64,000 nucleotides of DNA. Source: Pseudoalteromonas sp. OOF1S-7. Its GTDB lineage: Bacteria > Pseudomonadota > Gammaproteobacteria > Enterobacterales > Alteromonadaceae. The notes beneath the pieces were generated by a model, which worked only from the letters and a program-made list of their open reading frames with translations, searched no databases and had not been told where the DNA came from. A program made the position numbers and the translations under genes. Shown one piece after another: positions 15,413-23,097 of this stretch (its first letter is position 1; every line of letters begins with the position of its first letter). The stretch spans positions 1 to 64,000 of the forward strand of contig NZ_JAKRFZ010000021.1 in assembly GCF_022347765.1 (NCBI RefSeq), given 5' to 3'.

Positions 15413-16885
15413 TTATCGCTTGAGAATCCCCCTCATCGGACCTGGCAGGTTATTCGGATCAAACCAGTTTTTCAGCAGTTTCAGTAGAAACCATTTCTTG
15501 TGGTAATATTTTTTCCAGTTCCTGGTATTTATTGGGATAGTACCAACCGGGTATTGGAAACCACCTGAAGCCCGCGATCCTGTGTAGATATTGCTGGTCG
15601 TCTGTGTGAGTTTTTCAACACGCTCTGGTGTGGGCGAGGTGACCGTACGGATTAAAGAAAAGTATACGAACTTTTCTTCTTCAGGCACGCTGAAAAACAG
15701 GCTGCTAAATGCATCTCTTTGATGCATAGAGATTAATACCGGGCCTGTGACGTCATTGGGAGGCGTGCTTGCCAGGGCGTCCTGGATAAGTACCTGTGCT
15801 TTTGACGCGGGGAGGAGTAAAGGGCACCAGGGGTGAGGTAATGTCCAATGCTCGGCCACTTTTAACTGCTCGGTGAAGGGGGTTAAACGGTTCAGAAAAG
15901 CAAAATAGGTAAGATCCTGAATTACCTCTTCTCCAAGCACAAAATTTAAGCCATCGAGTAGCTCGGCATCAACAGGAGGCAGGCCGGGTTCAAAGTACTT
16001 AGCCAATTGCATCACATAGCGCCAGTTTCCCGTTGAGTCCGATTCCGCACCGCCCTGAATCCCATCAAAAATACCTTGGTCCAGTAGGCGTTGGTTATCG
16101 TCTAAGTAGTGTGCCAGATCATCGTACACCAGCTGATAGATTCTGACCTGGCCGGGGGTTGGCGACAGCTCAAAACTGGCTTCTACAATAATACCGAGCT
16201 GGCCCAGTCCCCCTTTCATTGAATGGAATAGCATACTGTTTTGATGTGCTGAGCACGTTCGTAAACGCCCATCACCGGTAATGACTTTGAGGTGGCTGAT
16301 ATTATTTGCCACACAACCATGCTTGTGAGATTGTGCACCCAGGCCACCCACAGCCACAGTGCTGCCAACACTCAAGTTAACAAAGTCGGGGGCGATAGGT
16401 AATCTTAAATTGTGCGGTACGGTTTTTGATAGCAAATCAATCCAGCGTGCACCCGCCTGGGTGACAACGTGTTGATTGCTGACGTCAGAGACGTCAGCTA
16501 GTGACACCATGTCAATGACAACGCCACTCTGAGATTGCGTTTCACCATAGGTTGAATACCCTTGTCCTTTAACCGCAACTGCCACATTGTGTTGATTGGC
16601 AAACTGGATCATATTGATGATGTCTTGATAGGTTGCGGGCTTTAAAATCACCCGAGAGGCATTGCGATGAATATGACCAAAATCGTTTGCTGCTTCGCTC
16701 AGGCTGATTTCGTCTGTGATGAGTTCACCGTCGAATACAGGGAAGTTATTGGCAAACACGTCAGGTGATGAATTGAGTAAATCAGATTCAGTTGCCCAGC
16801 TTTGAGTTTGCAAATTAAATCCAACAATCAGGCTGTCCCCCCCGATTCTTTCGATACAGTCTTTTCGAGATGACTTTTTAATCAT
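15413..16885 (-). CDS. FAD-binding oxidoreductase, cytokinin-dehydrogenase-like
   Basis: The 490-residue protein has a vanillyl-alcohol-oxidase-type FAD domain (SRVILKPATYQDIINMIQFA, then NLSVGSTVAVGGLGAQSHKHG and GGLGQLGIIVEASFEL) and a C-terminal substrate domain like that of cytokinin dehydrogenase. The usual GHGHS segment, whose His covalently holds FAD in that family, reads GQGYST here, with Gln108 and Tyr110. FAD is therefore probably bound non-covalently. A strong AAGGAGG precedes the ATG. No Sec signal is obvious. The substrate could be an amine or an alcohol; the polyamine genes further upstream are suggestive only. Confidence 0.75.
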   Translation of the reverse strand: MIKKSSRKDCIERIGGDSLIVGFNLQTQSWATESDLLNSSPDVFANNFPVFDGELITDEISLSEAANDFGHIHRNASRVILKPATYQDIINMIQFANQHNVAVAVKGQGYSTYGETQSQSGVVIDMVSLADVSDVSNQHVVTQAGARWIDLLSKTVPHNLRLPIAPDFVNLSVGSTVAVGGLGAQSHKHGCVANNISHLKVITGDGRLRTCSAHQNSMLFHSMKGGLGQLGIIVEASFELSPTPGQVRIYQLVYDDLAHYLDDNQRLLDQGIFDGIQGGAESDSTGNWRYVMQLAKYFEPGLPPVDAELLDGLNFVLGEEVIQDLTYFAFLNRLTPFTEQLKVAEHWTLPHPWCPLLLPASKAQVLIQDALASTPPNDVTGPVLISMHQRDAFSSLFFSVPEEEKFVYFSLIRTVTSPTPERVEKLTQTTSNIYTGSRASGGFQYPVGTIPINTRNWKKYYHKKWFLLKLLKNWFDPNNLPGPMRGILKR

Positions 16886-17333
16886 ACATCCTCCTTAAAT
16901 TACTGACGCAAAACGGTTAGAACAAACCCGAATTGGCATTGAGAAACACCCGCTGAACGCAAACCTGCATTCAGTTTTTATTACCCGCGTGCGCAAGTAA
17001 CTGCTTGTTCAAACATGTCTATCCCTGAAAAAAGCGTGTCAGTACATGGTACGCTGGTGTGCTATTAGGTTTCTGAATTCAGGCAAGTCCTCTTCAATGT
17101 TATTTGCCTTAAAACGTGCGGCGCACAGGCTTTATTCTAAACGTTAGTTACGCTATCAGCATAACAATATAAACACGAAATTTACAAGTTTTTAACCATT
17201 AAAGCGAACTTATCTTCGGGGAGGGAAGTGGGTGAAGGGCAAAATGAACAGCGGTTTTTAATGTGGATCCACCTAATAGCCCCATGCAAGGCATCAGGGC
17301 TTGGGCAGTGTATGCGGTACTCACTTAACTTTG
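16886..17333. other. 448-base intergenic region, no gene seen
   Basis: It holds the leader of the flavoprotein gene and the far end of the ABC transporter gene. The segment 17140-17215 is AT-rich and could carry the flavoprotein promoter on the - strand, but no clear -35/-10 pair stands out. I see no RNA gene or repeat here. Confidence 0.4.
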
Positions 17334-19127
17334 TCAGCCCACAGGCTGGATCATCTCTTCGGGTTTTCCCTCTCTCACTATCTTGCCATTTTTGATCTCA
17401 ATAATACGATCCATCATGGTGAGTACATCATAAGAATGCGCGACAGAAATCACGGTTTTGCCTTTCATCAGTGTTTTAAGCGATGTGATAAATTTGGCTT
17501 TGAGCGGCGGATCCAGGGCGCTGGTGGCTTCGTCCAGTAAGAGGATTTTTTTATCTCTGAAGATTGCTCTGGCCAATGCCAGGCGCTGACGCTGGCCACC
17601 AGACAGTTGTCCGCCATTGTCACCAATAAAGGCTGATAAGCCTTTACGTCCCCGCGCGTCCGTGTATGTTTCGACAAATTCCAGAGCATTAGCCTGGGCC
17701 AGTGCTTGTCTTACCGCTTCTTTACTGACGTTATTCAAACCAAACGCAACATTCCCATAAATGCTCTGATTAAACAGGCCAATATCCTGATTCAAAAAGC
17801 TAATCTCACTACACACTTTGTCTGTTGAGTAGTCTTCGATATTTTTACCATCAATGTAAATCGCGCCGCCTTCAATTTCATCAATGCCGGCAAGCATGTT
17901 AAGCAGCGACGATTTCCCCGCACCGGAAGGGCCGATGATCCCGATTTTTTCACCCGCTTTTATTTTTAAAGACAGGTCGGTGAACAGCGGCGCTTTATTC
18001 TCATAGCCAAACTCAACCTGCTTGAAGGTAACTTTCCCGTTTGCGACGTTAAAATTACCTTCGTCTTCGACGGGTTCGATATCTTCCAGAAACTCGTTGA
18101 CGACCTCTCTGCCAACCGTGACCTGGCCCCAGGAGACAAAGAAAGCGTCAAACTCTTCCTGGCACCATTCCGATAGCGATATCACCCGATAAACCAAGGC
18201 GAGCACCATAGAAAATTCACCAATTGAGATGCTGCCCTGCATCCACAACTGCAAACATAATGCACCTGTAGCGACAATTAACAACCCGTTCAGTAGCCCA
18301 ATTATGGATGCAAAATGAGAGAAAACACGGAACTCCTTCGCCACTACTCTGCGGTGCCGGGTGGCCCATTGCTCGGCAAACTGTTGTTCATACTCTGTGT
18401 TAGACAGCATTTTTACAGTGCGAATACGTGCAAAACGTTCGGTGAATTTCCCGGTGATCTGTGCACAACTTTCGGCTTCGAGCCGATTGGTGATTTTAGC
18501 TTTGGGGATCCATTGTCTTAGCAGCATAACCAAAAACAGGCCTGTCCAGATCAGGAAAGGGAGCGCCAGCCAGCCATCAATGTTGCCTACGTAAAAAAGC
18601 AATGCTCCCAGAAACGCCAACAAAAACCCGGCAAAGCCACAAAACTGCAATACCACATCGATGACTGCCTCTGAGGTATCCACAATCACAATGGCGGTTG
18701 CGCCAGGATCATCTTCTTCATGGTAACTGGCGGGTGAAGCAATCAAGGTCCGATACAATTTTATAATGGTATTTTTTTGCAGATTCGGAGCGAGTAATTG
18801 GTGAAACACCAGGTTTTTAATCAGGGTAATGGTCGGGATTACGACGGCTATGGCCATTGCGATAAGGGCCAGCGTATGTCCTTTGTCATTGAGTTGCGCA
18901 TGATCACTTGCGCTATCCAGCCAGTCGACTAAATCTCCTAAAAAGTCGAATGTCACAATCTGTAACAAGCCGCCTAACAAAGAAATTATAAAGGCGACAG
19001 CCACCCAGCCAGAGAACTCTTTGGCGCACTGACGAATAAACGGTAGGTTGTGGGCCGCTTGTGTTAACTGATTGTCAAAGGTGTCTTTGTGGCCTAATTG
19101 TTCAAATAGCTTAAATAATGATTTCAT
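17334..19127 (-). CDS. ABC exporter, fused permease and ATPase (half transporter)
   Basis: From the ATG at 19127 the product is 597 residues: a six-helix type I exporter domain (about residues 40-330) then an ATPase with Walker A GPSGAGKSS near residue 400, signature LSGGQRQRLALARA and Walker B ILLLDEATSALD. It should dimerise and export a small molecule, lipid or peptide. An upstream ATG at 19205 would add 26 residues; neither start has a strong ribosome-binding site. It follows speE after 149 bases on the same strand, which hints at co-expression with polyamine synthesis but not at the substrate. Confidence 0.85.
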   Translation of the reverse strand: MKSLFKLFEQLGHKDTFDNQLTQAAHNLPFIRQCAKEFSGWVAVAFIISLLGGLLQIVTFDFLGDLVDWLDSASDHAQLNDKGHTLALIAMAIAVVIPTITLIKNLVFHQLLAPNLQKNTIIKLYRTLIASPASYHEEDDPGATAIVIVDTSEAVIDVVLQFCGFAGFLLAFLGALLFYVGNIDGWLALPFLIWTGLFLVMLLRQWIPKAKITNRLEAESCAQITGKFTERFARIRTVKMLSNTEYEQQFAEQWATRHRRVVAKEFRVFSHFASIIGLLNGLLIVATGALCLQLWMQGSISIGEFSMVLALVYRVISLSEWCQEEFDAFFVSWGQVTVGREVVNEFLEDIEPVEDEGNFNVANGKVTFKQVEFGYENKAPLFTDLSLKIKAGEKIGIIGPSGAGKSSLLNMLAGIDEIEGGAIYIDGKNIEDYSTDKVCSEISFLNQDIGLFNQSIYGNVAFGLNNVSKEAVRQALAQANALEFVETYTDARGRKGLSAFIGDNGGQLSGGQRQRLALARAIFRDKKILLLDEATSALDPPLKAKFITSLKTLMKGKTVISVAHSYDVLTMMDRIIEIKNGKIVREGKPEEMIQPVG

Positions 19128-19276
19128 CTCGTTGTGTGGCACCTGGGCATATAGAGTATTGCTCTGGCTACATCGCCGGAGCCTGGCATAATAAGCCACT
19201 GGCATGACTGTGGGGCTTCGTTACAGTGGCTCTGAACGTGAGCGTAATCAGCCTTTATGTCATGCAGTAGACTGGC

Positions 19277-20239
19277 CTATTTGTCGTCTTCGCTATGATT
19301 AGAGCTTGCCGGGGTGTAGTCATCCCAGTCTCCGGCTTCTGGCATCGACAGTTCGTCCACATTTTCACAGTTCACGGCCTGATTGACATAATCTCGCATG
19401 TCTTTTGACAAGAAGAACGAACCAAAGTGGGCTTCGGGAGAGTAATACTTGGTGTGAATGTTGGCCCGGGTAAAGCGTGATTCCAGCTCCTCAAGCGATA
19501 GCGTGTCTATGGTGCCACTGCGGGTTGCCCAGATAAATGCATGGGAGCCACCAAAGTAGTCGTAGCAACCACCCATAAATATGCCTGCGGGGTTGTTAAA
19601 CGCCTGGGTTAAGCGCGAGACCATTGATTGCATCATATAAGGCTCAAAGTACGGCGTGCCACCTTGTGCCACCAAAATCCCGTTTGCCTTGAGCGCGGTT
19701 AAACAATTAGCAAAGAAGGATTGGGTGAACAGGGTTTCTGATGCGCCGCCATCCGGATCTGCTGCGTCCAGAATGATTAAGTCAAAGCAGTCATTGTATT
19801 GAGAGATGATTTCCGCACCATCACCAATGCGTAATACAAACCTGGGGTCATCAAATGCGCCGTTGTTTATTTCGGGCAGGAACTTGCGGCTTAGTTGAAT
19901 TATTTGTTCATCAATATCCACCATGACGACGTTTTCGACGCTTTGATGTTTTAATACTTCACGGGCGCTGCCTCCGTCTCCGCCACCCACAATCAACACG
20001 TTTTTAATCTTGTCGTGAAAAAATATCGGCACGTGCGCCATCATTTCATGATAAATGTGTTCACCTTTGGTGGTGACCTGAATGCCATCGTCTATACGCA
20101 TTACTTTACCCAGGTGGCGGGTTTCGAAGATGCTGACATCCTGGAATTCGGTTTCTACGTTGACCAAATCTTTTTCTGAACGAAGTGCAATGTGAACGCC
20201 ACTTGTCATTTGTTCGTAATGCCAATTAATCTTAGTCAT
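19277..20239 (-). CDS. speE: Spermidine synthase
   Basis: The 320-residue protein has the aminopropyltransferase fold: VLIVGGGDGGSAREVL for decarboxylated SAM, DIDEQI, and the catalytic DLIILDAADPDG. It transfers an aminopropyl group to putrescine or a similar diamine. It is somewhat longer than E. coli SpeE (about 288) because of an acidic C-terminal tail ending in SNHSEDDK. It overlaps the upstream speD by eight bases, the standard pairing, so both are translated from one message. Confidence 0.93.
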   Translation of the reverse strand: MTKINWHYEQMTSGVHIALRSEKDLVNVETEFQDVSIFETRHLGKVMRIDDGIQVTTKGEHIYHEMMAHVPIFFHDKIKNVLIVGGGDGGSAREVLKHQSVENVVMVDIDEQIIQLSRKFLPEINNGAFDDPRFVLRIGDGAEIISQYNDCFDLIILDAADPDGGASETLFTQSFFANCLTALKANGILVAQGGTPYFEPYMMQSMVSRLTQAFNNPAGIFMGGCYDYFGGSHAFIWATRSGTIDTLSLEELESRFTRANIHTKYYSPEAHFGSFFLSKDMRDYVNQAVNCENVDELSMPEAGDWDDYTPASSNHSEDDK

Positions 20240-20696
20240 GTGGGTGAATACTCCGTTTTGATGCGGTTTTAAGGGTTGCGTGTAACTGGTTATTTAAAAG
20301 GGGCTGAAATTCCCCAGTGCGGCTGACTGAGCCCCCCCGCGTGAGGGTGTGAATGACCATTCTGCCTGGCTGAAAACAGGCTTCTATCACCGCCAGGCAC
20401 AGCTCAGGCTGTGCTTCACCACACATGAAAATGTCCATGGCAGCAAAGTTGTACTCTGGCCAGGTGTGAATAGAAATATGGCTTTCGGCCAGGATGATCA
20501 TGCCTGATACACCTCCGTTGGTTTCAAAAGGGTGCAAGTGGGTTTGCAAAATGGTGGCGTGCGCGGTGGTGGCACATTCAATCATCATCTTTTCTATGTG
20601 CCTTTCGCCAATCAGGTTAGAAGCATCAAAGAGATCGACAATAATGTGCTGACCCAAAGGGTACACTGGCTGTGACTCTGATGAGGGGGTGTGCAT
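20232..20696 (-). CDS. speD: S-adenosylmethionine decarboxylase, short prokaryotic class
   Basis: The motif AESHISIHTWPEYNFAAMD is the self-cleavage site; Ser72 becomes the pyruvoyl group after cleavage at Glu-Ser. At 154 residues it is the short SpeD class rather than the about 264-residue E. coli type. I chose the ATG at 20696 because GAGGAAAA precedes it and the longer frame from 20774 adds unrelated residues. The product makes decarboxylated SAM for SpeE. Confidence 0.9.
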   Translation of the reverse strand: MHTPSSESQPVYPLGQHIIVDLFDASNLIGERHIEKMMIECATTAHATILQTHLHPFETNGGVSGMIILAESHISIHTWPEYNFAAMDIFMCGEAQPELCLAVIEACFQPGRMVIHTLTRGGSVSRTGEFQPLLNNQLHATLKTASKRSIHPHD

Positions 20697-21118
20697 ACTT
20701 TTCCTCAGTGCTGTGTGTGATTGCCGTTTGGGTGGCCAGACTTCGTGATTTGCTGGTACCGGCCAACCTCTCAACTACCTGGTGTGCCGTGATTGAGAGG
20801 CCATTGAGACAAGCATTGTGTGAATGCTGACATTCCAGCACTGAAATGTACAATGAGTGTGGAGCAGGTCGTTCATACTAAAATTAGCGAGACGGTGGAG
20901 TGGGGAGAAGGCGCCTCCTTATGTGAAAAATAGAACAAGATCAGATGCTTGTTATTTATCCCAATACAAAGGCTTGAAACTATGAAGAGGAGCATAAAGG
21001 CAGGTCTGTGATACTAATCTGATCCAGCATGCAGGCGCATGGAATGTGGTAAGCCTGAGGGTATGTTGATGGATATTGGCCAATATCAGGCCAATATCAG
21101 GCCAATATCCAGACTGGC
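20697..21118. other. Intergenic region upstream of speD, 422 bases
   Basis: No gene is seen. It should hold the speD-speE promoter on the - strand. The end next to the secreted-protein gene contains a palindrome and an 11-base triple repeat, listed separately. Confidence 0.4.
21072..21110. repeat. 16-base palindrome merging into three 11-base repeats
   Basis: GATATTGGCCAATATC (21072-21087) is a perfect palindrome. Its right half continues as three direct copies of ggccaatatca (21078, 21089, 21100; the last ends in c). It starts nine bases beyond the stop of the secreted-protein gene. It could be a multi-site operator or slippage of a palindrome. Confidence 0.7.
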
Positions 21119-21616
21119 TTAGAATGCTTTCCCGCCGTTAACCTGTACTGCATAACTGCTTTCAGATGTGGTGCCTTCTTTGCGCGTGACGCGGGCATGA
21201 GAGACTAGCGCTTCAGCAACGTTTTCAGAAGAAGCCCAGTTGATCGTTGCGATACCTGTAGCCCCATTATTGGTTGCGATTGGCTGGAGTTTAATGATAG
21301 ATGTGCTGCGCCCCCTCAATGTTAGAGTTGCTGATGGCCCAGCACCATTAGTGGGCTCCCCTGCGAATAAGGTGTTCCAGATCTCGATATTGCCGTCTAT
21401 CACATTCCCGTCATCATACAGAATGGCCCCAACATCTGTAGTGAGGGTTACTTCCACTTCGAGCATAGAGTCAGTCATATTCGTCAGGTAGATGAATGTG
21501 TTTGAGTTATCCAGGCCTGAGAAGGTGTAGTGAGGTAACACGGCACTGCCATTACTTTGCGCAAGCGTCCCCATACTGGCAGTTGCAAGCAGTAAGCTAA
21601 TTGTTAGATTTTTCAT
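21119..21616 (-). CDS. Secreted hypothetical protein, 165 residues
   Basis: A clear signal peptide (MKNLTISLLLATASMGTLA, cleavage before QS) is followed by a beta-rich mature domain with many Thr, Asn and Gly (FIYLTNMTDSMLEVEVTLTT, TLRGRSTSIIKLQPIATNN). AAGGAAAAC precedes the ATG. The pattern suggests a small immunoglobulin-like beta sandwich exported to the periplasm or outside. I do not recognise a family and there are no neighbours that hint at its role. Confidence 0.7.
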   Translation of the reverse strand: MKNLTISLLLATASMGTLAQSNGSAVLPHYTFSGLDNSNTFIYLTNMTDSMLEVEVTLTTDVGAILYDDGNVIDGNIEIWNTLFAGEPTNGAGPSATLTLRGRSTSIIKLQPIATNNGATGIATINWASSENVAEALVSHARVTRKEGTTSESSYAVQVNGGKAF

Positions 21617-21789
21617 TTGTTTTCCTTATTTATCAATTTGGATTGAAGTGTTCCTTACTCAAAAAACAGCATGAGCATAACCATGATACAGGGCAAAACC
21701 GTCAGTTTTATAATAAGCAGCTCATTTTTTGATTTGCTGAGCGCAGCCGACTGCCGAGTCTATATTCTGCTAAGGGGTTTTCAGTGAAA

Positions 21790-22062
21790 GAGCCGCCCAC
21801 ATTGGGACGGCTCTCTTAAAAGTAATGGTGTGTGCACAAGAGTGAGGGATTCGCTTTCGGGCATAAAAAAACCGTCCACATTGGGACGGCTCTCTTAAAA
21901 GCAATGGTGTGTGCACAAAAGTGAGGGATTCGCTTTCGGGCATAAAAAAACCGTCCACATTGGGACGGCTCTCTTAAAAGCAATGGTGTGTGCACAAAAG
22001 TGAGGGATTCGCTTTCGGGCATAAAAAAACCGTCCGCATTGGGACAGTTCTCTTAAAAGCAA
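21790..22062 (-). repeat. Tandem about 79-base modules: decayed tRNA-Ser 3' end plus terminator
   Basis: Hairpins begin at about 21792, 21872, 21951 and 22030, giving a period of 79-80 bases and nearly identical units. Read on the - strand, each full unit carries GAATCCCTC, then CACCATTGC, then TTTTAAGAGA and the hairpin GCCGTCC/GGACGG with a T run. The same order (GAATCCCTC...CCATTACTTTAAGAGA + terminator) follows the intact tRNA-Ser(GCT), so the units look like duplicated tRNA 3' ends with their terminator. Frames of 62 and 68 codons inside are by-products of the repetition. Confidence 0.8.
22024..22052 (-). terminator. Terminator after the tRNA-like element
   Basis: On the - strand the hairpin ACTGTCC/GGACGGT with loop CAATGC is followed by seven Ts. 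It is one of a series of five such hairpins downstream of the tRNA-Ser genes. Confidence 0.7.
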
Positions 22063-22188
22063 TGGCGGAGAAGGAAGGATGACAAAATACGTCCTGTATT
22101 TTGCCCTGCGGGCCGCACTAAAGTGCGTTCAATTTTGTTCCAGACAAAATTGTCGAACCCTGGTCGAGGGTTCTCACCCACCTTCTCA
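22063..22188 (-). ncRNA. Multi-hairpin tRNA-like element ending in CCA
   Basis: On the - strand the 126 bases start TGAGAAG and end CTTCTCC-G-CCA, so the ends can pair as a tRNA-Ser acceptor stem with discriminator G and CCA. Between them lie five consecutive hairpins: GAACCCT/AGGGTTC, CAATTTTGT/ACAAAATTG, CGCAC/GTGCG, GCCC/GGGC and CAAAATAC/GTATTTTG. There is no anticodon arm of normal form. It is downstream of the tRNA-Ser genes but behind a terminator. It may be a tRNA-derived structured RNA, a dispersed repeat, or a tRNA gene split by an inserted element. Whether it is transcribed is unknown. Confidence 0.45.
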
Positions 22189-22213
22189 TTCGTGAAGAGG
22201 TAAAATTTGGGCA

Positions 22214-22238
22214 TAAAAAAACCGCCGTAAAGGCGGTT
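22214..22238 (-). terminator. Terminator of the tRNA-Ser operon
   Basis: On the - strand the hairpin AACCGCC/GGCGGTT is followed by a run of seven Ts, 13 bases after the CCA end of tRNA-Ser(GCT). Confidence 0.85.
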
Positions 22239-22250
22239 CTCTTAAAGTAA

Positions 22251-22343
22251 TGGCGGAGAAGGAGGGATTCGAACCCTCGATAGGGCTACAAACCCTATAC
22301 TCCCTTAGCAGGGGAGCGCCTTCAGCCACTCGGCCACCTCTCC
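22251..22343 (-). tRNA. tRNA-Ser (anticodon GCT)
   Basis: The 93-base gene starts GGAGAGG, has the anticodon loop CTGCTAA (GCT), a long class II variable arm (GGGAGTATAGGGTTTGT region), a T-arm with GGTTCGAATCC and an encoded CCA. It reads AGC/AGU serine codons. It is the second gene of a two-tRNA operon, 18 bases after tRNA-Ser(TGA). Confidence 0.95.
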
Positions 22344-22361
22344 GGCGCAAAAACTTAAAAA

Positions 22362-22452
22362 TGGCGGAGAGATAGGGATTTGAACCCTAGATACGCTATT
22401 AACGTATGCCGGTTTTCAAGACCGGTGCTTTCAACCACTCAGCCATCTCTCC
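22362..22452 (-). tRNA. tRNA-Ser (anticodon TGA)
   Basis: The 91-base gene starts GGAGAGATGGCTGAGTGG, has anticodon TGA in CTTGAAA, a long variable arm, T-arm GGTTCAAATCC and an encoded CCA. It reads UCA and related serine codons. It is first in the operon, directly behind a near-consensus promoter. Confidence 0.95.
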
Positions 22453-22462
22453 ATGGGCAAAG

Positions 22463-22491
22463 ATAATACTTAGCGAATTTGGCGCTGTAAA
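22463..22491 (-). promoter_or_regulatory. Sigma-70 promoter of the tRNA-Ser operon
   Basis: On the - strand a -35 TTTACA is separated by 17 bases from a -10 TATTAT, ending eleven bases before the tRNA-Ser(TGA) 5' end. The match and spacing make it a strong constitutive promoter. Confidence 0.8.
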
Positions 22492-22651
22492 TAGTTTTTG
22501 AATTGTTTGCTTAAATTTTGTGCTAATAACGTCAGTTTTTTACGACTTTGACCGATTTATGGGCGATCAGGTGTGTTTTATGATATTGAGATAAGTGGGA
22601 TATGGCAGAAACTGGGCATGATCGGTTGGGAAGATCCTGCCCGGAGCAGAC

Positions 22652-22801
22652 TTACTTATACATAACCACCTGACTTAACATCAGTTGTTTACCCAGCTTG
22701 TTCAACCAAGCTGTCAGATTAAAGCGACGTTTAGTGACGGGCGCTTCGACTGTGTTTAGGGTGGTTTGCGTGTTGCTGCACGCTGCAGCTGAATTAAGCA
22801 T
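22652..22801 (-). CDS. Small hypothetical protein, 49 residues
   Basis: The ATG at 22801 has AAGGAG at ideal spacing, so translation is likely; a longer frame from 22846 lacks such a site. The product has a Thr/Ala-rich N-terminus and a basic C-terminal stretch (KRRFNLTAWLNKLGKQLMLS) able to form an amphipathic helix. It sits upstream of the tRNA promoter. No family recognised. Confidence 0.5.
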   Translation of the reverse strand: MLNSAAACSNTQTTLNTVEAPVTKRRFNLTAWLNKLGKQLMLSQVVMYK

Positions 22802-23097
22802 GTCTGACTCCTTAAAATCGTAAGTAAATGCGGTCTGTATCGACATGGTTATTTTGCGTGCATTATGGCCAAAAATAAAACGATAAAAATTACCGGTGAG
22901 AGATTAGAAAAACTAATTAAAAAATATGTTTTAGATGCTTTGTCGAGTCTCTTAAATGGTTGTTTATTCACTTTTGTGAATGGCGGTGATTTGTTTTACA
23001 TTTTGTTTTACAGTTATTTATGTTTATTTTGTTTGTTTTTGGATGGTGTTGTTGGGTAGTTATTCAGATAAATTGGTTTTATTATTTTGGGGGTTGG
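22802..23097. other. AT-rich intergenic region before the lipid kinase
   Basis: Bases 22860-23097 are rich in T runs and far more AT-rich than their surroundings. A 64-codon frame at 22865-23059 looks like low-complexity by-product. The region should carry the promoter of the lipid kinase gene; no single site is convincing. Confidence 0.4.

Noticed and set aside
21770..22022. Two overlapping - strand frames encoding a repeated peptide (FYARKRIPHSCAHT-like)
   Set aside because: They are by-products of the 79-base tandem modules and have no start signal; the DNA is better explained as tRNA tail plus terminator duplications.
21790..22062. Possible CRISPR array because of regular spacing
   Set aside because: The whole 79-base unit is repeated without unique spacers, and no cas gene is in the window.
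22865..23059. 64-codon frame in AT-rich DNA
   Set aside because: Low-complexity hydrophobic ending, no ribosome-binding site, and it overlaps the probable promoter region of the lipid kinase.
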